From: an uncultured Prevotella sp.
GTDB taxonomy: Bacteria > Bacteroidota > Bacteroidia > Bacteroidales > Bacteroidaceae
NCBI GenBank assembly: GCA_900318855.1
Contig: ONMG01000026.1
Location: 1 to 14,439, forward strand
Length of the DNA stretch: 14,439 nucleotides
Direction of reading: 5' to 3'
The notes below the pieces were generated by a model. The model saw only the letters and a program-made list of their open reading frames with translations. It was not told where the DNA came from and did not search any database. A program made the position numbers and the translations under genes. Positions 1 to 6,928 of this stretch are shown here, in pieces (within the stretch, counting starts at the first letter, position 1; the number at the start of each line of letters is the position of its first letter).

Positions 1-1
1 C

Positions 2-1195
2 CGGGCCAAAGAAATCCTGGGGCGCCGCCCCGACCGCATCAGCGTGCTGCTCAGTGGAAACATGCTCAAGAATGCCATGGGTGTGGGCATCCCCGGCACC
101 GGCATGGTGGGACTGCCCATCGCCGTTGCCCTGGGGGCCGTCATCGGTAAGTCGGAATATGGGCTGGAGGTGATTAAGGACCTCACTCCCGACTCGCTTG
201 AGGCAAGCAAGGAGTATCTCCGCACCCACTATATCACGATTGGTCTCAAGGAAGGCAAGTGCGACAAGCTTTATGTAGAGGTGCTGTGTACCGATGGTGA
301 TGACACGGCTACAGCGGTCATCTCGGAGTCACATACCCACTTTGTGCTTGAGGAGCGCAACGGAAGGGTCATCCTGGATGACCGTAAGGAGCCGACTTCG
401 CAGACTGCCCATGCTGGTATCCGGCTCAACCTGCGTACGGTCTACGAATTTGCCACCACCACACCGCTCGAAGAACTGCGGTTCATCCTTTCAACGCGCG
501 ATTACAATATGCGGGCTGCCCGCGAGAGTCTGAAGGGCAACTATGGCCACTGCCTGGGCAAGACGATGGACCGGCCGCTGAGTCACGGCATCTTCGGCAA
601 TACCATGTTCTCTCATATTCTCTCGAAGACGGCCTCAGCTTGCGACGCCCGTATGGGTGGTGCGCTGATACCAGTGATGAGCAACAGCGGCTCGGGTAAT
701 CAAGGTATCTGCGCCACGAACCCCGTGGCCGTCTATGCGCAAGAGAACGAGAACACCGAGGAGGAGCTCATCCGAGCCCTCACGCTGAGCCATCTCACGG
801 CCATCTATATCAAGCAGCGGCTCGGGGTGCTCAGCGCACTCTGCGGATGCGTGGTGGCCAGCATCGGTTCGAGTTGCGGCATCACCTATCTCATGGGGGG
901 CGACTATGTGCAGGTGTGTCATGCGGTGAAGAACATGATTGCCAATCTTACGGGTATGATTTGTGATGGAGCCAAGCCCAGCTGCTCGCTGAAGATATGC
1001 TCCGGTGTATCGACGGCTGTGCTGTCGGCAGTGCTGGCCCATGAGGGCAAGCATGTCAGCTCGGCTGAGGGCATCATCGATGAAGATGTGGATTTGAGCA
1101 TCAGCAACCTTACGAGCATTGGTAAGGAGGCCATGGACGTGACCGACAAGATGGTGCTCGACATCATGTCGCATAAGCACAAGGAAAATGACTAA
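2..1195 (+). CDS. L-cysteine desulfidase / L-serine dehydratase alpha-type protein (5' partial)
   Basis: The frame is open from base 2, so the gene begins before the window; the GTG at 44 is internal. About 397 residues are visible and I estimate some 30-40 N-terminal residues are missing. The protein matches the UPF0597/CyuA (YhaM) family of iron-sulfur beta-eliminases, which convert L-cysteine to pyruvate, ammonia and sulfide or act as L-serine dehydratase alpha-like enzymes in the cytoplasm. Family marks are SGSGNQGICATNP near base 680, a cysteine-rich LCGC...SSCGITYLMGG segment near 835-900, and MICDGAKPSCSLK near 955-995, where cluster-ligating cysteines are expected. The substrate (cysteine or serine) cannot be decided from sequence. 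The TAA stop overlaps the stop of the convergent kinase gene by 4 bp. The family call is firm and the exact reaction less so. Confidence 0.88.
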   Translation, partial: RAKEILGRRPDRISVLLSGNMLKNAMGVGIPGTGMVGLPIAVALGAVIGKSEYGLEVIKDLTPDSLEASKEYLRTHYITIGLKEGKCDKLYVEVLCTDGDDTATAVISESHTHFVLEERNGRVILDDRKEPTSQTAHAGIRLNLRTVYEFATTTPLEELRFILSTRDYNMRAARESLKGNYGHCLGKTMDRPLSHGIFGNTMFSHILSKTASACDARMGGALIPVMSNSGSGNQGICATNPVAVYAQENENTEEELIRALTLSHLTAIYIKQRLGVLSALCGCVVASIGSSCGITYLMGGDYVQVCHAVKNMIANLTGMICDGAKPSCSLKICSGVSTAVLSAVLAHEGKHVSSAEGIIDEDVDLSISNLTSIGKEAMDVTDKMVLDIMSHKHKEND

Positions 1196-2358
1196 TTGAG
1201 GGTGAGCCTGAAGGTGGTGAGCCCCTGGCTGTCATAGGGAAGCAGCTCGATGGTGCCTCCCAGCAGATGCATGATTTGCCGCGATATGGAGAGGCCAATG
1301 CCGCTGCCGTCCTGCTTGGTGGTGAAGAAGGGCACGAAGATGTGCTCGGCTGTCTCGGCATCTATCTTCGATCCGTTGTCGGCAATCTCTATGATTATCT
1401 TGTCGCTCTCACCGGTGTAGGCCCGCATCAGGAGCCGGCCGTCGTCGGGGGTGGCCTGCATGGCATTCTTCAGCAGGTTGGTCACCACGCGCGAGAGCAG
1501 TCCCTCGTCGGTATAGATAAGCAGGTCGGCAGGTTCTACGGAGAGGTCCACATGGCGTCCTGAGAGCTTGATCATGCGCTCCATGAAAGGTTTAGCATAG
1601 AAAATCTTGGGCTGAGGCTGAGGCAGGTGGGTGAACTTGCGATAGTTCTCCACGAAGCCGATGAGCTCGCTCGATGTGCGGTGAATCACCTCCAGACCCT
1701 CTCGCTCCTCGCCTTTGGCTTTCGGCAGTAGCGTCTGTGAGAGTGAGATGATGGGAGTGAGCGTGTTCATTATCTCATGGGTGAGCACTCTGATGAGCTT
1801 CACCCAGCTCTCGGTCTCCTTATTGGCCAGTTCTCCGCGGATGTCGTTGAATCCGATAATGCGCACCTGCTTGCCGCGAAGCATGGTATGCGTCTCGCGG
1901 ACGGAGAATGCCGACAGTTGCTTCTCCACCTGGCTGATATAACTCACGTCGCTGCGCTGAAGCAGTTGAAGCGCTGCCCGGTTGAAGCGTAGCACAATGC
2001 CTCTCTGCGTCTCTACTACGAGGATACCCGTGTCGACAGCGTCGAGGATGAGCTCAAAATACTTCTCGCGTTCTTTCTGCTCGTCGCGCGCGTGCTGCAA
2101 TACCGACTTTGTCCGGTTGAGCAGTGAGTTGAGGGCGGCATCGCTGTCCTTCTTTGCGTCTTCAGAGAAGTGGAAGGTATAGTCACCGTTGTCGATGGCA
2201 TCGAATAGAAATCTCACCTTGCTTACGTTGAGGCGGTTGCGACGGTAGAGCACGTATGCTCTCCCTGCCAGCATAAGCAGTAAGCCGGCTGTCAGCAACA
2301 CCAGCCATAGGGGCAGCTGTATTGTGGCTGTGAACAAAGAGGCGATGGCTTTCACCAT
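1192..2358 (-). CDS. Membrane-bound sensor histidine kinase (NtrB/NtrY-like)
   Basis: A 388-residue histidine kinase, probable partner of the sigma-54 response regulator just upstream. One hydrophobic segment lies at about residues 15-37, followed by a charged linker and a weak PAS-like region at about 100-175. The dimerisation helix carries the phospho-accepting His194 in LTHEIMN. The ATPase domain shows an N box (TNLLKNAMQA, 293-302), a G1 box DNG at 327-329 and a G2 box GSGIGLS at 351-357. After DNG the usual glycine of DNGxGI is replaced (DNGSKI). No large periplasmic sensor domain is present, so the signal is probably membrane-proximal or cytoplasmic. The ATG lies 2 bp after the regulator's stop, so the two are co-transcribed and probably translationally coupled. 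The TAG stop overlaps the convergent gene's TAA. Confidence 0.9.
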   Translation of the reverse strand: MVKAIASLFTATIQLPLWLVLLTAGLLLMLAGRAYVLYRRNRLNVSKVRFLFDAIDNGDYTFHFSEDAKKDSDAALNSLLNRTKSVLQHARDEQKEREKYFELILDAVDTGILVVETQRGIVLRFNRAALQLLQRSDVSYISQVEKQLSAFSVRETHTMLRGKQVRIIGFNDIRGELANKETESWVKLIRVLTHEIMNTLTPIISLSQTLLPKAKGEEREGLEVIHRTSSELIGFVENYRKFTHLPQPQPKIFYAKPFMERMIKLSGRHVDLSVEPADLLIYTDEGLLSRVVTNLLKNAMQATPDDGRLLMRAYTGESDKIIIEIADNGSKIDAETAEHIFVPFFTTKQDGSGIGLSISRQIMHLLGGTIELLPYDSQGLTTFRLTLN

Positions 2359-2360
2359 AC

Positions 2361-3686
2361 TTAGAGATTGTACTTCTTGATCTTGTTATATAGGGTTTGC
2401 CGCGTGATGCCGAGGCGCTGTGCCACCTGTGAGAGATTGCCGCAGCATTCCTGTATGGCTTTGGCTATCATCTGCTTTTCCATCTCGTCGAGCGTCTGTA
2501 CTGCTTGAGCCTGCGAGTCGGTATGGATGGGCGAACCTTCTATCAACTCATCGCTTATCTCATTGGCGTCGCAGAGAATCACTGCCTTCTCGATGGCGTG
2601 CTGGAGCTCACGGATGTTGCCGTACCAAGGCAGAGCTTCAATCTTCTTCTTGGCTTCTTCTGCGAAGGTCATTTTCTGCTTGCCGTACATGCTGGCGTAG
2701 CGGTCGAGGAAATGTTGGGCCAGCGGTACGATGTCGCCTTGGCGCTCGCGCAGCGGAGGCAGTTTCAAATGGATGGTGTTGATGCGGTAGAGCAGGTCTT
2801 CCCGGAATTGGCCTTGACTCACCATCTGTGCGAGGTCGCGGTTGGTGGCGCAGACGAGCCGGACGTTGATGTCGATCTGGCGCTGTCCGCCCACGCGCGT
2901 GATACGATGACTTTGGAGTGCTGTGAGCAGCTTGGCTTGCAGCGAATAGCTAAGGTTGCCGATTTCGTCGAGGAAGAGGGTGCCTCCCTCTGCAAGTTCC
3001 ATCTTTCCGGGCTTGTCGGTTTTGGCGTCGGTGAAAGCACCCTTGACATGTCCGAACAGCTCACTCTCGAAGAGCGACTCGCTCACAGCGCCCAAATCAA
3101 TGGCCACCATAGGCCCTGTCGCACGTTGCGAGAGCCGGTGAATCTCGTTGGCCAGCACCTCCTTGCCGGTGCCATTCTCTCCCGTGATGAGAATGTTGGC
3201 CGATGTTGCAGCCACTTTCTCAACCATGGCGCGCAGCGTGGTCATAGCCGGACTGCTGCCCCAGAACATGCCGCTTTCATTCTTGTTCCCTGCCTTGCAG
3301 GGCTGCGTCTTTAGGTAGGCGTTGCGCAGCGTCTCCACCATCTGGTCGTTGTCGAAGGGCTTGACGATGAAGTCGGCTGCCCCTTCCTTCAGACCGTTGA
3401 CGGCCAACTGGATGTCGGCGTAGGCCGTAAAGAGCACAACTTGTGTCTGGGGGCGTTGATGGCGGATAGTGCGAAGCCAGTAGAGCCCCTCGTTCCCATT
3501 GTTGATACCACTGTGGAAGTTCATGTCGAGGAGCACCACGTCGGGGCGGTCTTCGCGCAGCCTGGCCGGAATGCTGTCAGGACTCGCCGTAGTGACAATG
3601 CGGGCAAATACGCCTTCGGCCAGCAACTTCACGGTGGTGAGAATGTTGCGGTTGTCATCGGCAATGAGTAAGCAGCCTTGTTTCAT
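2361..3686 (-). CDS. Sigma-54-dependent response regulator, NtrC family
   Basis: A 441-residue enhancer-binding activator with the full three-domain order. The receiver domain (about 1-125) has Asp10-Asp11, phospho-acceptor Asp54, Thr87 and Lys109. The AAA+ domain (about 140-375) has Walker A GENGTGKE at 169-176, the sigma-54 contact loop GAFTDA at 216-221 (usual form GAFTGA), and Walker B TLFLDEIGN at 236-244. A Fis-type helix-turn-helix ends the protein (about 418-436). I chose the ATG at 3684-3686. A TTG three codons upstream (3693-3695) would add MQR but lies inside the likely -7 promoter box, and the receiver domain begins properly with MKQGCLLIADD. It is first in an operon with the histidine kinase. 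Phosphorylation by that kinase should trigger ATP-driven opening of sigma-54 promoters. The target genes are not evident in the window. Confidence 0.93.
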   Translation of the reverse strand: MKQGCLLIADDNRNILTTVKLLAEGVFARIVTTASPDSIPARLREDRPDVVLLDMNFHSGINNGNEGLYWLRTIRHQRPQTQVVLFTAYADIQLAVNGLKEGAADFIVKPFDNDQMVETLRNAYLKTQPCKAGNKNESGMFWGSSPAMTTLRAMVEKVAATSANILITGENGTGKEVLANEIHRLSQRATGPMVAIDLGAVSESLFESELFGHVKGAFTDAKTDKPGKMELAEGGTLFLDEIGNLSYSLQAKLLTALQSHRITRVGGQRQIDINVRLVCATNRDLAQMVSQGQFREDLLYRINTIHLKLPPLRERQGDIVPLAQHFLDRYASMYGKQKMTFAEEAKKKIEALPWYGNIRELQHAIEKAVILCDANEISDELIEGSPIHTDSQAQAVQTLDEMEKQMIAKAIQECCGNLSQVAQRLGITRQTLYNKIKKYNL

Positions 3687-3692
3687 ACGTTG

Positions 3693-3724
3693 CAAAAATA
3701 AGCATATTCCCCGAAAAGGGCAAA
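3693..3724 (-). promoter_or_regulatory. Bacteroidetes-type promoter of the response regulator-kinase operon
   Basis: Read on the minus strand there is a -33 TTTG (3724-3721), a 20-bp spacer and a -7 box TATTTTTG (3700-3693), matching the Bacteroidetes consensus TTTG...TAnnTTTG. The -7 box ends only 6 bp before the chosen ATG at 3686, so the transcript would have almost no leader. Confidence 0.6.
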
Positions 3725-3747
3725 TTCTTAAGGACGAAAATCAAGGG

Positions 3748-3761
3748 TCTTATGCATAAGA
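3748..3761. promoter_or_regulatory. 14-bp perfect palindrome, possible regulator site
   Basis: TCTTATGCATAAGA is its own reverse complement. It lies about 24 bp upstream of the -33 box of the response-regulator promoter and some 200 bp upstream of the divergent ATPase promoter. A dimeric DNA-binding protein, possibly the Fis-type regulator encoded next door, could bind it. One such palindrome is expected by chance in about 14 kb, so only its position argues for function. Confidence 0.3.
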
Positions 3762-3954
3762 GTCTTTGGACACTGCCTTGTCGGTTTGCCGGCTTTGCTT
3801 TTTAAATCTCTCTGTACGGTACTTGCAGGATGAGAGGGAGGCGCACTATGGGCGGTGTTCGTGGATTAGCCTTTCGACCGGTCCTCTGCTGGCGGCTACT
3901 TGCATGAGAGCATTGCGTAGGGGAGAGCTGATGCAAAAAAACTTGCCGATTCGC

Positions 3955-3985
3955 TTTGTCTTTCCCTTGCCTTTCACTATCTTTG
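3955..3985 (+). promoter_or_regulatory. Bacteroidetes-type promoter of the ATPase-DUF4435 pair
   Basis: A -33 TTTG (3955-3958), a 19-bp spacer and a perfect -7 box TATCTTTG (3978-3985). Transcription should start near 3990, giving a leader of about 20 nt before the ATG at 4009. This supports the ATG at 4009 over upstream in-frame starts such as the ATG at 3931. Confidence 0.72.
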
Positions 3986-4008
3986 TACAGACATTAAATC
4001 GTAAGACT

Positions 4009-4830
4009 ATGCAAAGATTTGCTGACTATATCGTCCAGATAGAGATTGACTCTCTTTGGAGCGGGCGCAAGCACATCCGTTGGAACCTCGACCGCAGGGT
4101 GAACATCCTAAGTGGTATCAACGGTGTGGGCAAGAGCACCATCATCAATAAGGTCGTGAGAGGATTGTCGGCGGGTGGCGAGTTCCCCAGTCATCTTATC
4201 AAGGGAGTGCACCTGAAGGTTTCGCCCGATGATGCCCGTTGGATAAGGTTCGACCTGATTCGGTCTTTCGACCGTCCTCTTATCAACCACGACGTGGTGG
4301 CGAAGATGAATGCGAGTCTCGTTACAGAGCTCGACTGGCAGCTCTTCCAGTTGCAGCGAAAGTATCTTGACTACCAGGTGAATATCGGCAACCGTATCAT
4401 AGAGGTGCTGCAAAAGGGTGGACCCGATGCGGCAGAGCAGGCACAGGAGATTTCCAGGCCTAAGAAGATGTTCCAGGACATGGTTGACCGTCTGTTTTCC
4501 GACACCGGCAAAACAATCATCAGAACCGAGAACGAGATAAAGTTCTCGCAGATAGGCGAGGTGCTCGAACCCTACCAGCTGTCAAGCGGTGAGAAGCAGA
4601 TGCTGGCCATTCTCCTCACGGTGCTCATCGAAGACGGACGCAATTATGTGCTGTTCATGGACGAGCCGGAAGTGAGTCTGCATGTGGAATGGCAGCAACA
4701 GCTCATCGACCTGATTCTACAGCTAAACCCCAATGTGCAGATTATCCTTACCACTCACTCGCCTGCCGTTATCATGAATGGGTGGATGGACAAGGTGACC
4801 GAGGTGACCGATATCACCGTTGATGACTAA
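4009..4830 (+). CDS. ABC-type AAA family ATPase, partner of DUF4435 protein (AriA-like?)
   Basis: A 273-residue soluble ATPase with ABC-type ATP-binding features and no membrane segment. Walker A is GINGVGKST (36-44), the signature motif is LSSGEKQ (191-197), Walker B is VLFMDEPE (214-221), and the switch histidine is His250 in LTTHSPAVI. Residues about 50-185, between Walker A and the signature, form a helical insertion, shorter than in SMC- or RecF-like ATPases. This is the AAA_15/AAA_21-like class that pairs with TOPRIM or DUF4435 effectors. The ATG at 4009 is chosen from the promoter just upstream and because the protein then starts with a normal first strand before Walker A. The DUF4435 gene follows after 15 nt. 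It could be the ATPase of a PARIS-like defence pair or a conserved Bacteroidales system of unknown role. The fold is certain; the function is open. Confidence 0.88.
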   Translation: MQRFADYIVQIEIDSLWSGRKHIRWNLDRRVNILSGINGVGKSTIINKVVRGLSAGGEFPSHLIKGVHLKVSPDDARWIRFDLIRSFDRPLINHDVVAKMNASLVTELDWQLFQLQRKYLDYQVNIGNRIIEVLQKGGPDAAEQAQEISRPKKMFQDMVDRLFSDTGKTIIRTENEIKFSQIGEVLEPYQLSSGEKQMLAILLTVLIEDGRNYVLFMDEPEVSLHVEWQQQLIDLILQLNPNVQIILTTHSPAVIMNGWMDKVTEVTDITVDD

Positions 4831-4832
4831 CA

Positions 4833-4839
4833 GAGGAGG
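4833..4839 (+). promoter_or_regulatory. Strong Shine-Dalgarno sequence before the DUF4435 gene
   Basis: GAGGAGG sits 6 nt before the ATG at 4846. Such strong complementarity to 16S rRNA is uncommon in Bacteroidetes, whose mRNAs mostly lack it, and the other genes here have A/T-rich leaders. It fixes the start codon and suggests high translation of the second gene. Confidence 0.6.
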
Positions 4840-4845
4840 ACTTTC

Positions 4846-5862
4846 ATGGCTAAACGACTGAAAGACAACCTGAGCTCAGGCTTCTTTGAGGCTGCCAACA
4901 AGCTTAATTCCAAGAGTGCCAGGCAGAAGATTGTGGCCTATGTGGAGAGCTACGACGACGTGTTCTTCTGGCGGACGGTACTGTCGAAGTTCGAAACCGA
5001 CCGTTGGTATTTCCAAGTGACGCTGCCCTCCCGCTCACCGCATCTCGAGCGCGGCAAGAAGGCGGTGCTCATGAGTCTGTTGAAGGGTAAGGTGGGCGGC
5101 AGCATGATAGCCTGCGTTGACGCCGACTACGACTACCTTATACAGGGACGGACAGCAGTGTCCAAAGAGATTATCAGCAGCCCCTACATCTTCCATACCT
5201 ATGCCTACGCCATCGAGAATCTGCAGTGCTACGCGTCGTCACTGCACGATGTGTGTGTGGCGGTGTCACTCAACGACCACAACATCTTCGACATTGCCTC
5301 TTTCCTGCGCAGCTTCTCCGAAATCATCTATCCTCTCTTTGTGTGGAACATTTGGTTCTACCGTACCCCCAACTATAGTGAGTTTACCATGACCGACTTC
5401 CTGCATGCCATAGAGATAGGCAATGTGAGACTGCATGAGATTCCTTCGGTGTTGGAGCGTCTGCGTCATAGAGTGGGCCGGAAGACTGATGAGCTGCGTC
5501 ACCGCAAGCCCATGGCCAAGCAGAGCTGGCTGGCCTTGCGTGAGGAACTCAAGGAACTGGGGGTACGTCCAGACAATACCTATTTATATATACAGGGACA
5601 CCATCTCTTCGACAAGGTGGTTGTGCCTTTGCTCGGACGAATCTGCGATGAACTTGTGAAGGAAAGGCAGGATGAGATTAGCCGTCAGAGTGTGCATGCC
5701 ACGCAGGCACGCAATGAGTTGTCCTGCTATATGAACAGTCTGGGTGACGTAGAACAGATGTTGAAGAAGAATCTTGGCTACGAAGAGTCGGAGCCCTTCA
5801 AGCGCATCCAGGCTGACGTGAGTAGGTTCATGGCCGACAAACACAGCTGCCGAATGTCATAA
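4846..5862 (+). CDS. DUF4435 / TOPRIM-like protein (AriB-like candidate effector)
   Basis: 338 residues, matching the DUF4435 family by its N-terminal half: a first strand ending in the acidic motif VESYDDVFFW (Glu34, Asp37, Asp38) and a later strand ending in CVDADYDYL (Asp92, Asp94). This Glu plus Asp-x-Asp arrangement is typical of TOPRIM metal sites, as in OLD-family nucleases and the AriB nuclease of PARIS. The C-terminal half (about 170-338) is helical, with a basic stretch near residues 200-225 (RLRHRVGRKTDELRHRK), and I do not recognise a further domain. No signal peptide or membrane segment is seen. It is encoded 15 nt after the ABC-type ATPase behind a strong ribosome binding site and followed by a terminator, so the two form a self-contained unit. 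I infer an ATPase-controlled nuclease; activity and target are unknown. Confidence 0.82.
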   Translation: MAKRLKDNLSSGFFEAANKLNSKSARQKIVAYVESYDDVFFWRTVLSKFETDRWYFQVTLPSRSPHLERGKKAVLMSLLKGKVGGSMIACVDADYDYLIQGRTAVSKEIISSPYIFHTYAYAIENLQCYASSLHDVCVAVSLNDHNIFDIASFLRSFSEIIYPLFVWNIWFYRTPNYSEFTMTDFLHAIEIGNVRLHEIPSVLERLRHRVGRKTDELRHRKPMAKQSWLALREELKELGVRPDNTYLYIQGHHLFDKVVVPLLGRICDELVKERQDEISRQSVHATQARNELSCYMNSLGDVEQMLKKNLGYEESEPFKRIQADVSRFMADKHSCRMS

Positions 5863-5864
5863 AG

Positions 5865-5910
5865 CAAGCCCCCTGCCGCAGCCGTATTCAGGCAGCCGAC
5901 AGGGGGCTTG
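5865..5910. terminator. Bidirectional hairpin terminator
   Basis: The arms CAAGCCCCCTG (5865-5875) and CAGGGGGCTTG (5900-5910) form a perfect 11-bp GC-rich stem with a 24-nt loop. It lies 3 nt after the DUF4435 stop and 34 nt after the stop of manA on the other strand, so it can serve both convergent transcripts. No clear U tract follows in either direction, so termination may be imperfect. Confidence 0.7.
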
Positions 5911-5944
5911 GTGTGTTGCGGCGGTCCCACGTTTGGGGAACCGT

Positions 5945-6907
5945 CTATACAAATGTTTCCAGGAACTTTATCGTGCCTTCCACTTTCAGCTCGGCTGTGG
6001 TGGCAGGAATGAGCACCGACTCGCCGGCGCGGAGCTCGAACTCGTTGCCCTCGTTGTCGGCAACGTGGGCACTGCCCTTGGTGGCAATGAGAATCACGAA
6101 GCTGTCGAGCTCCGAATAGTCGAGCGTCATAGGCTCTGTCAAGTCGTATACGGCCGTGTTGAAATAGGGGCAGCGCACCAGGCTCACGCCTTCGTTCTTT
6201 GCCGGCCTGTACTCGGTACGGTAGCTGCTCTCCACATGATAGTCGATGCACTCGGCAGCCTCCTTGGTGTGCAGCTGTCTGTAATTGCCGTCCTTATCCT
6301 TACGCTTGAAGTCGTAGATACGGTAGGTCACGTCGGAAGTCTGCTGGATTTCGGCCAGGAAGCATCCTGCGCCGATACTGTGGATACGTCCGGCAGGGAG
6401 GAAGAAGCAGTCGCCCTCCTTTACCTTGTATTCGGCAATGGCGTCGGTGATGGTGTCGTTCTCCACCATCTCCTTGTACTGTTCGGGCGTGATGGCTTTC
6501 TTCAAGCCGCTGCGCAATGATGCGTCGGGAGCGGAGTCCATGATATACCACATCTCCGTCTTGCCACGCTCTTTACCCTGCTTGTGGGCTATCTCGTCGG
6601 AGGGATGCACCTGAATGGAGAGTTGCTGGCGTGCGTCGATAAACTTGATGAGCAGCGGGAACTCGTTGCCGAAGCGTTCGTAGTTGGCCTGGCCAACGAG
6701 TGTCCCCTTGAGCTCTGCCACCACGTCGTTGAGGCTTTTTCCGGCGTAAGGCCCATCACTCACAATACTTTCGTTGTTCTTCACCCCCGATATCTCCCAG
6801 CTCTCTCCAACATTGTCGAGTTGCAGGTCAAGGTGCTTGAACGGGATAATCTTGTCGCCGCCCCACAGTGTCTGCTTGAGCAGCGGTTTGAACTTTAATG
6901 GTTTCAT
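5945..6907 (-). CDS. manA: Class I mannose-6-phosphate isomerase
   Basis: 320 residues, the short (Bacillus-like) form of type I phosphomannose isomerase. This zinc enzyme interconverts fructose-6-phosphate and mannose-6-phosphate, feeding GDP-mannose and glycan synthesis or mannose use. The cupin metal site is complete: Gln99 and His101 in SIQVHPSDE, Glu118 in KTEMWYI and His176 in AGRIHSIG. The conserved arginine is Arg196 in TYRIYDFKR. The second cupin-like half is shortened, as usual for this subgroup. The ATG at 6905-6907 follows the trkH stop by 21 nt with an A-rich leader typical of Bacteroidetes. It is the last gene of the dxs-trkA-trkH-manA operon and ends shortly before the shared hairpin terminator. 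Confidence 0.95.
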   Translation of the reverse strand: MKPLKFKPLLKQTLWGGDKIIPFKHLDLQLDNVGESWEISGVKNNESIVSDGPYAGKSLNDVVAELKGTLVGQANYERFGNEFPLLIKFIDARQQLSIQVHPSDEIAHKQGKERGKTEMWYIMDSAPDASLRSGLKKAITPEQYKEMVENDTITDAIAEYKVKEGDCFFLPAGRIHSIGAGCFLAEIQQTSDVTYRIYDFKRKDKDGNYRQLHTKEAAECIDYHVESSYRTEYRPAKNEGVSLVRCPYFNTAVYDLTEPMTLDYSELDSFVILIATKGSAHVADNEGNEFELRAGESVLIPATTAELKVEGTIKFLETFV

Positions 6908-6928
6908 TTCTTTTAGCTTTATGTAGAA

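Larger units (their letters stand above)
3687..4008. other. Divergent intergenic region between response regulator and ATPase genes
   Basis: 322 bp without a convincing gene. It holds the leftward response-regulator promoter, a 14-bp palindrome at 3748-3761 and the rightward ATPase promoter. About 180 bp between 3765 and 3950 show nothing I can identify. A plus-strand frame open from 3766 runs into the ATPase gene, but its N-terminal part does not resemble the ATPase family and it crosses the promoter, so I do not treat it as coding. Confidence 0.6.

Noticed and set aside
3767..3782. Sigma-54-like -24/-12 promoter (TGG...TTG) on the plus strand
   Set aside because: The GG and G positions are spaced correctly but the invariant -12 C is T and the -24 box has three mismatches, so the match is near chance level.
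3766..4008. N-terminal extension of the ATPase, including an in-frame ATG at 3931
   Set aside because: It crosses a strong promoter at 3955-3985 and has no family resemblance; the ATG at 4009 is better.
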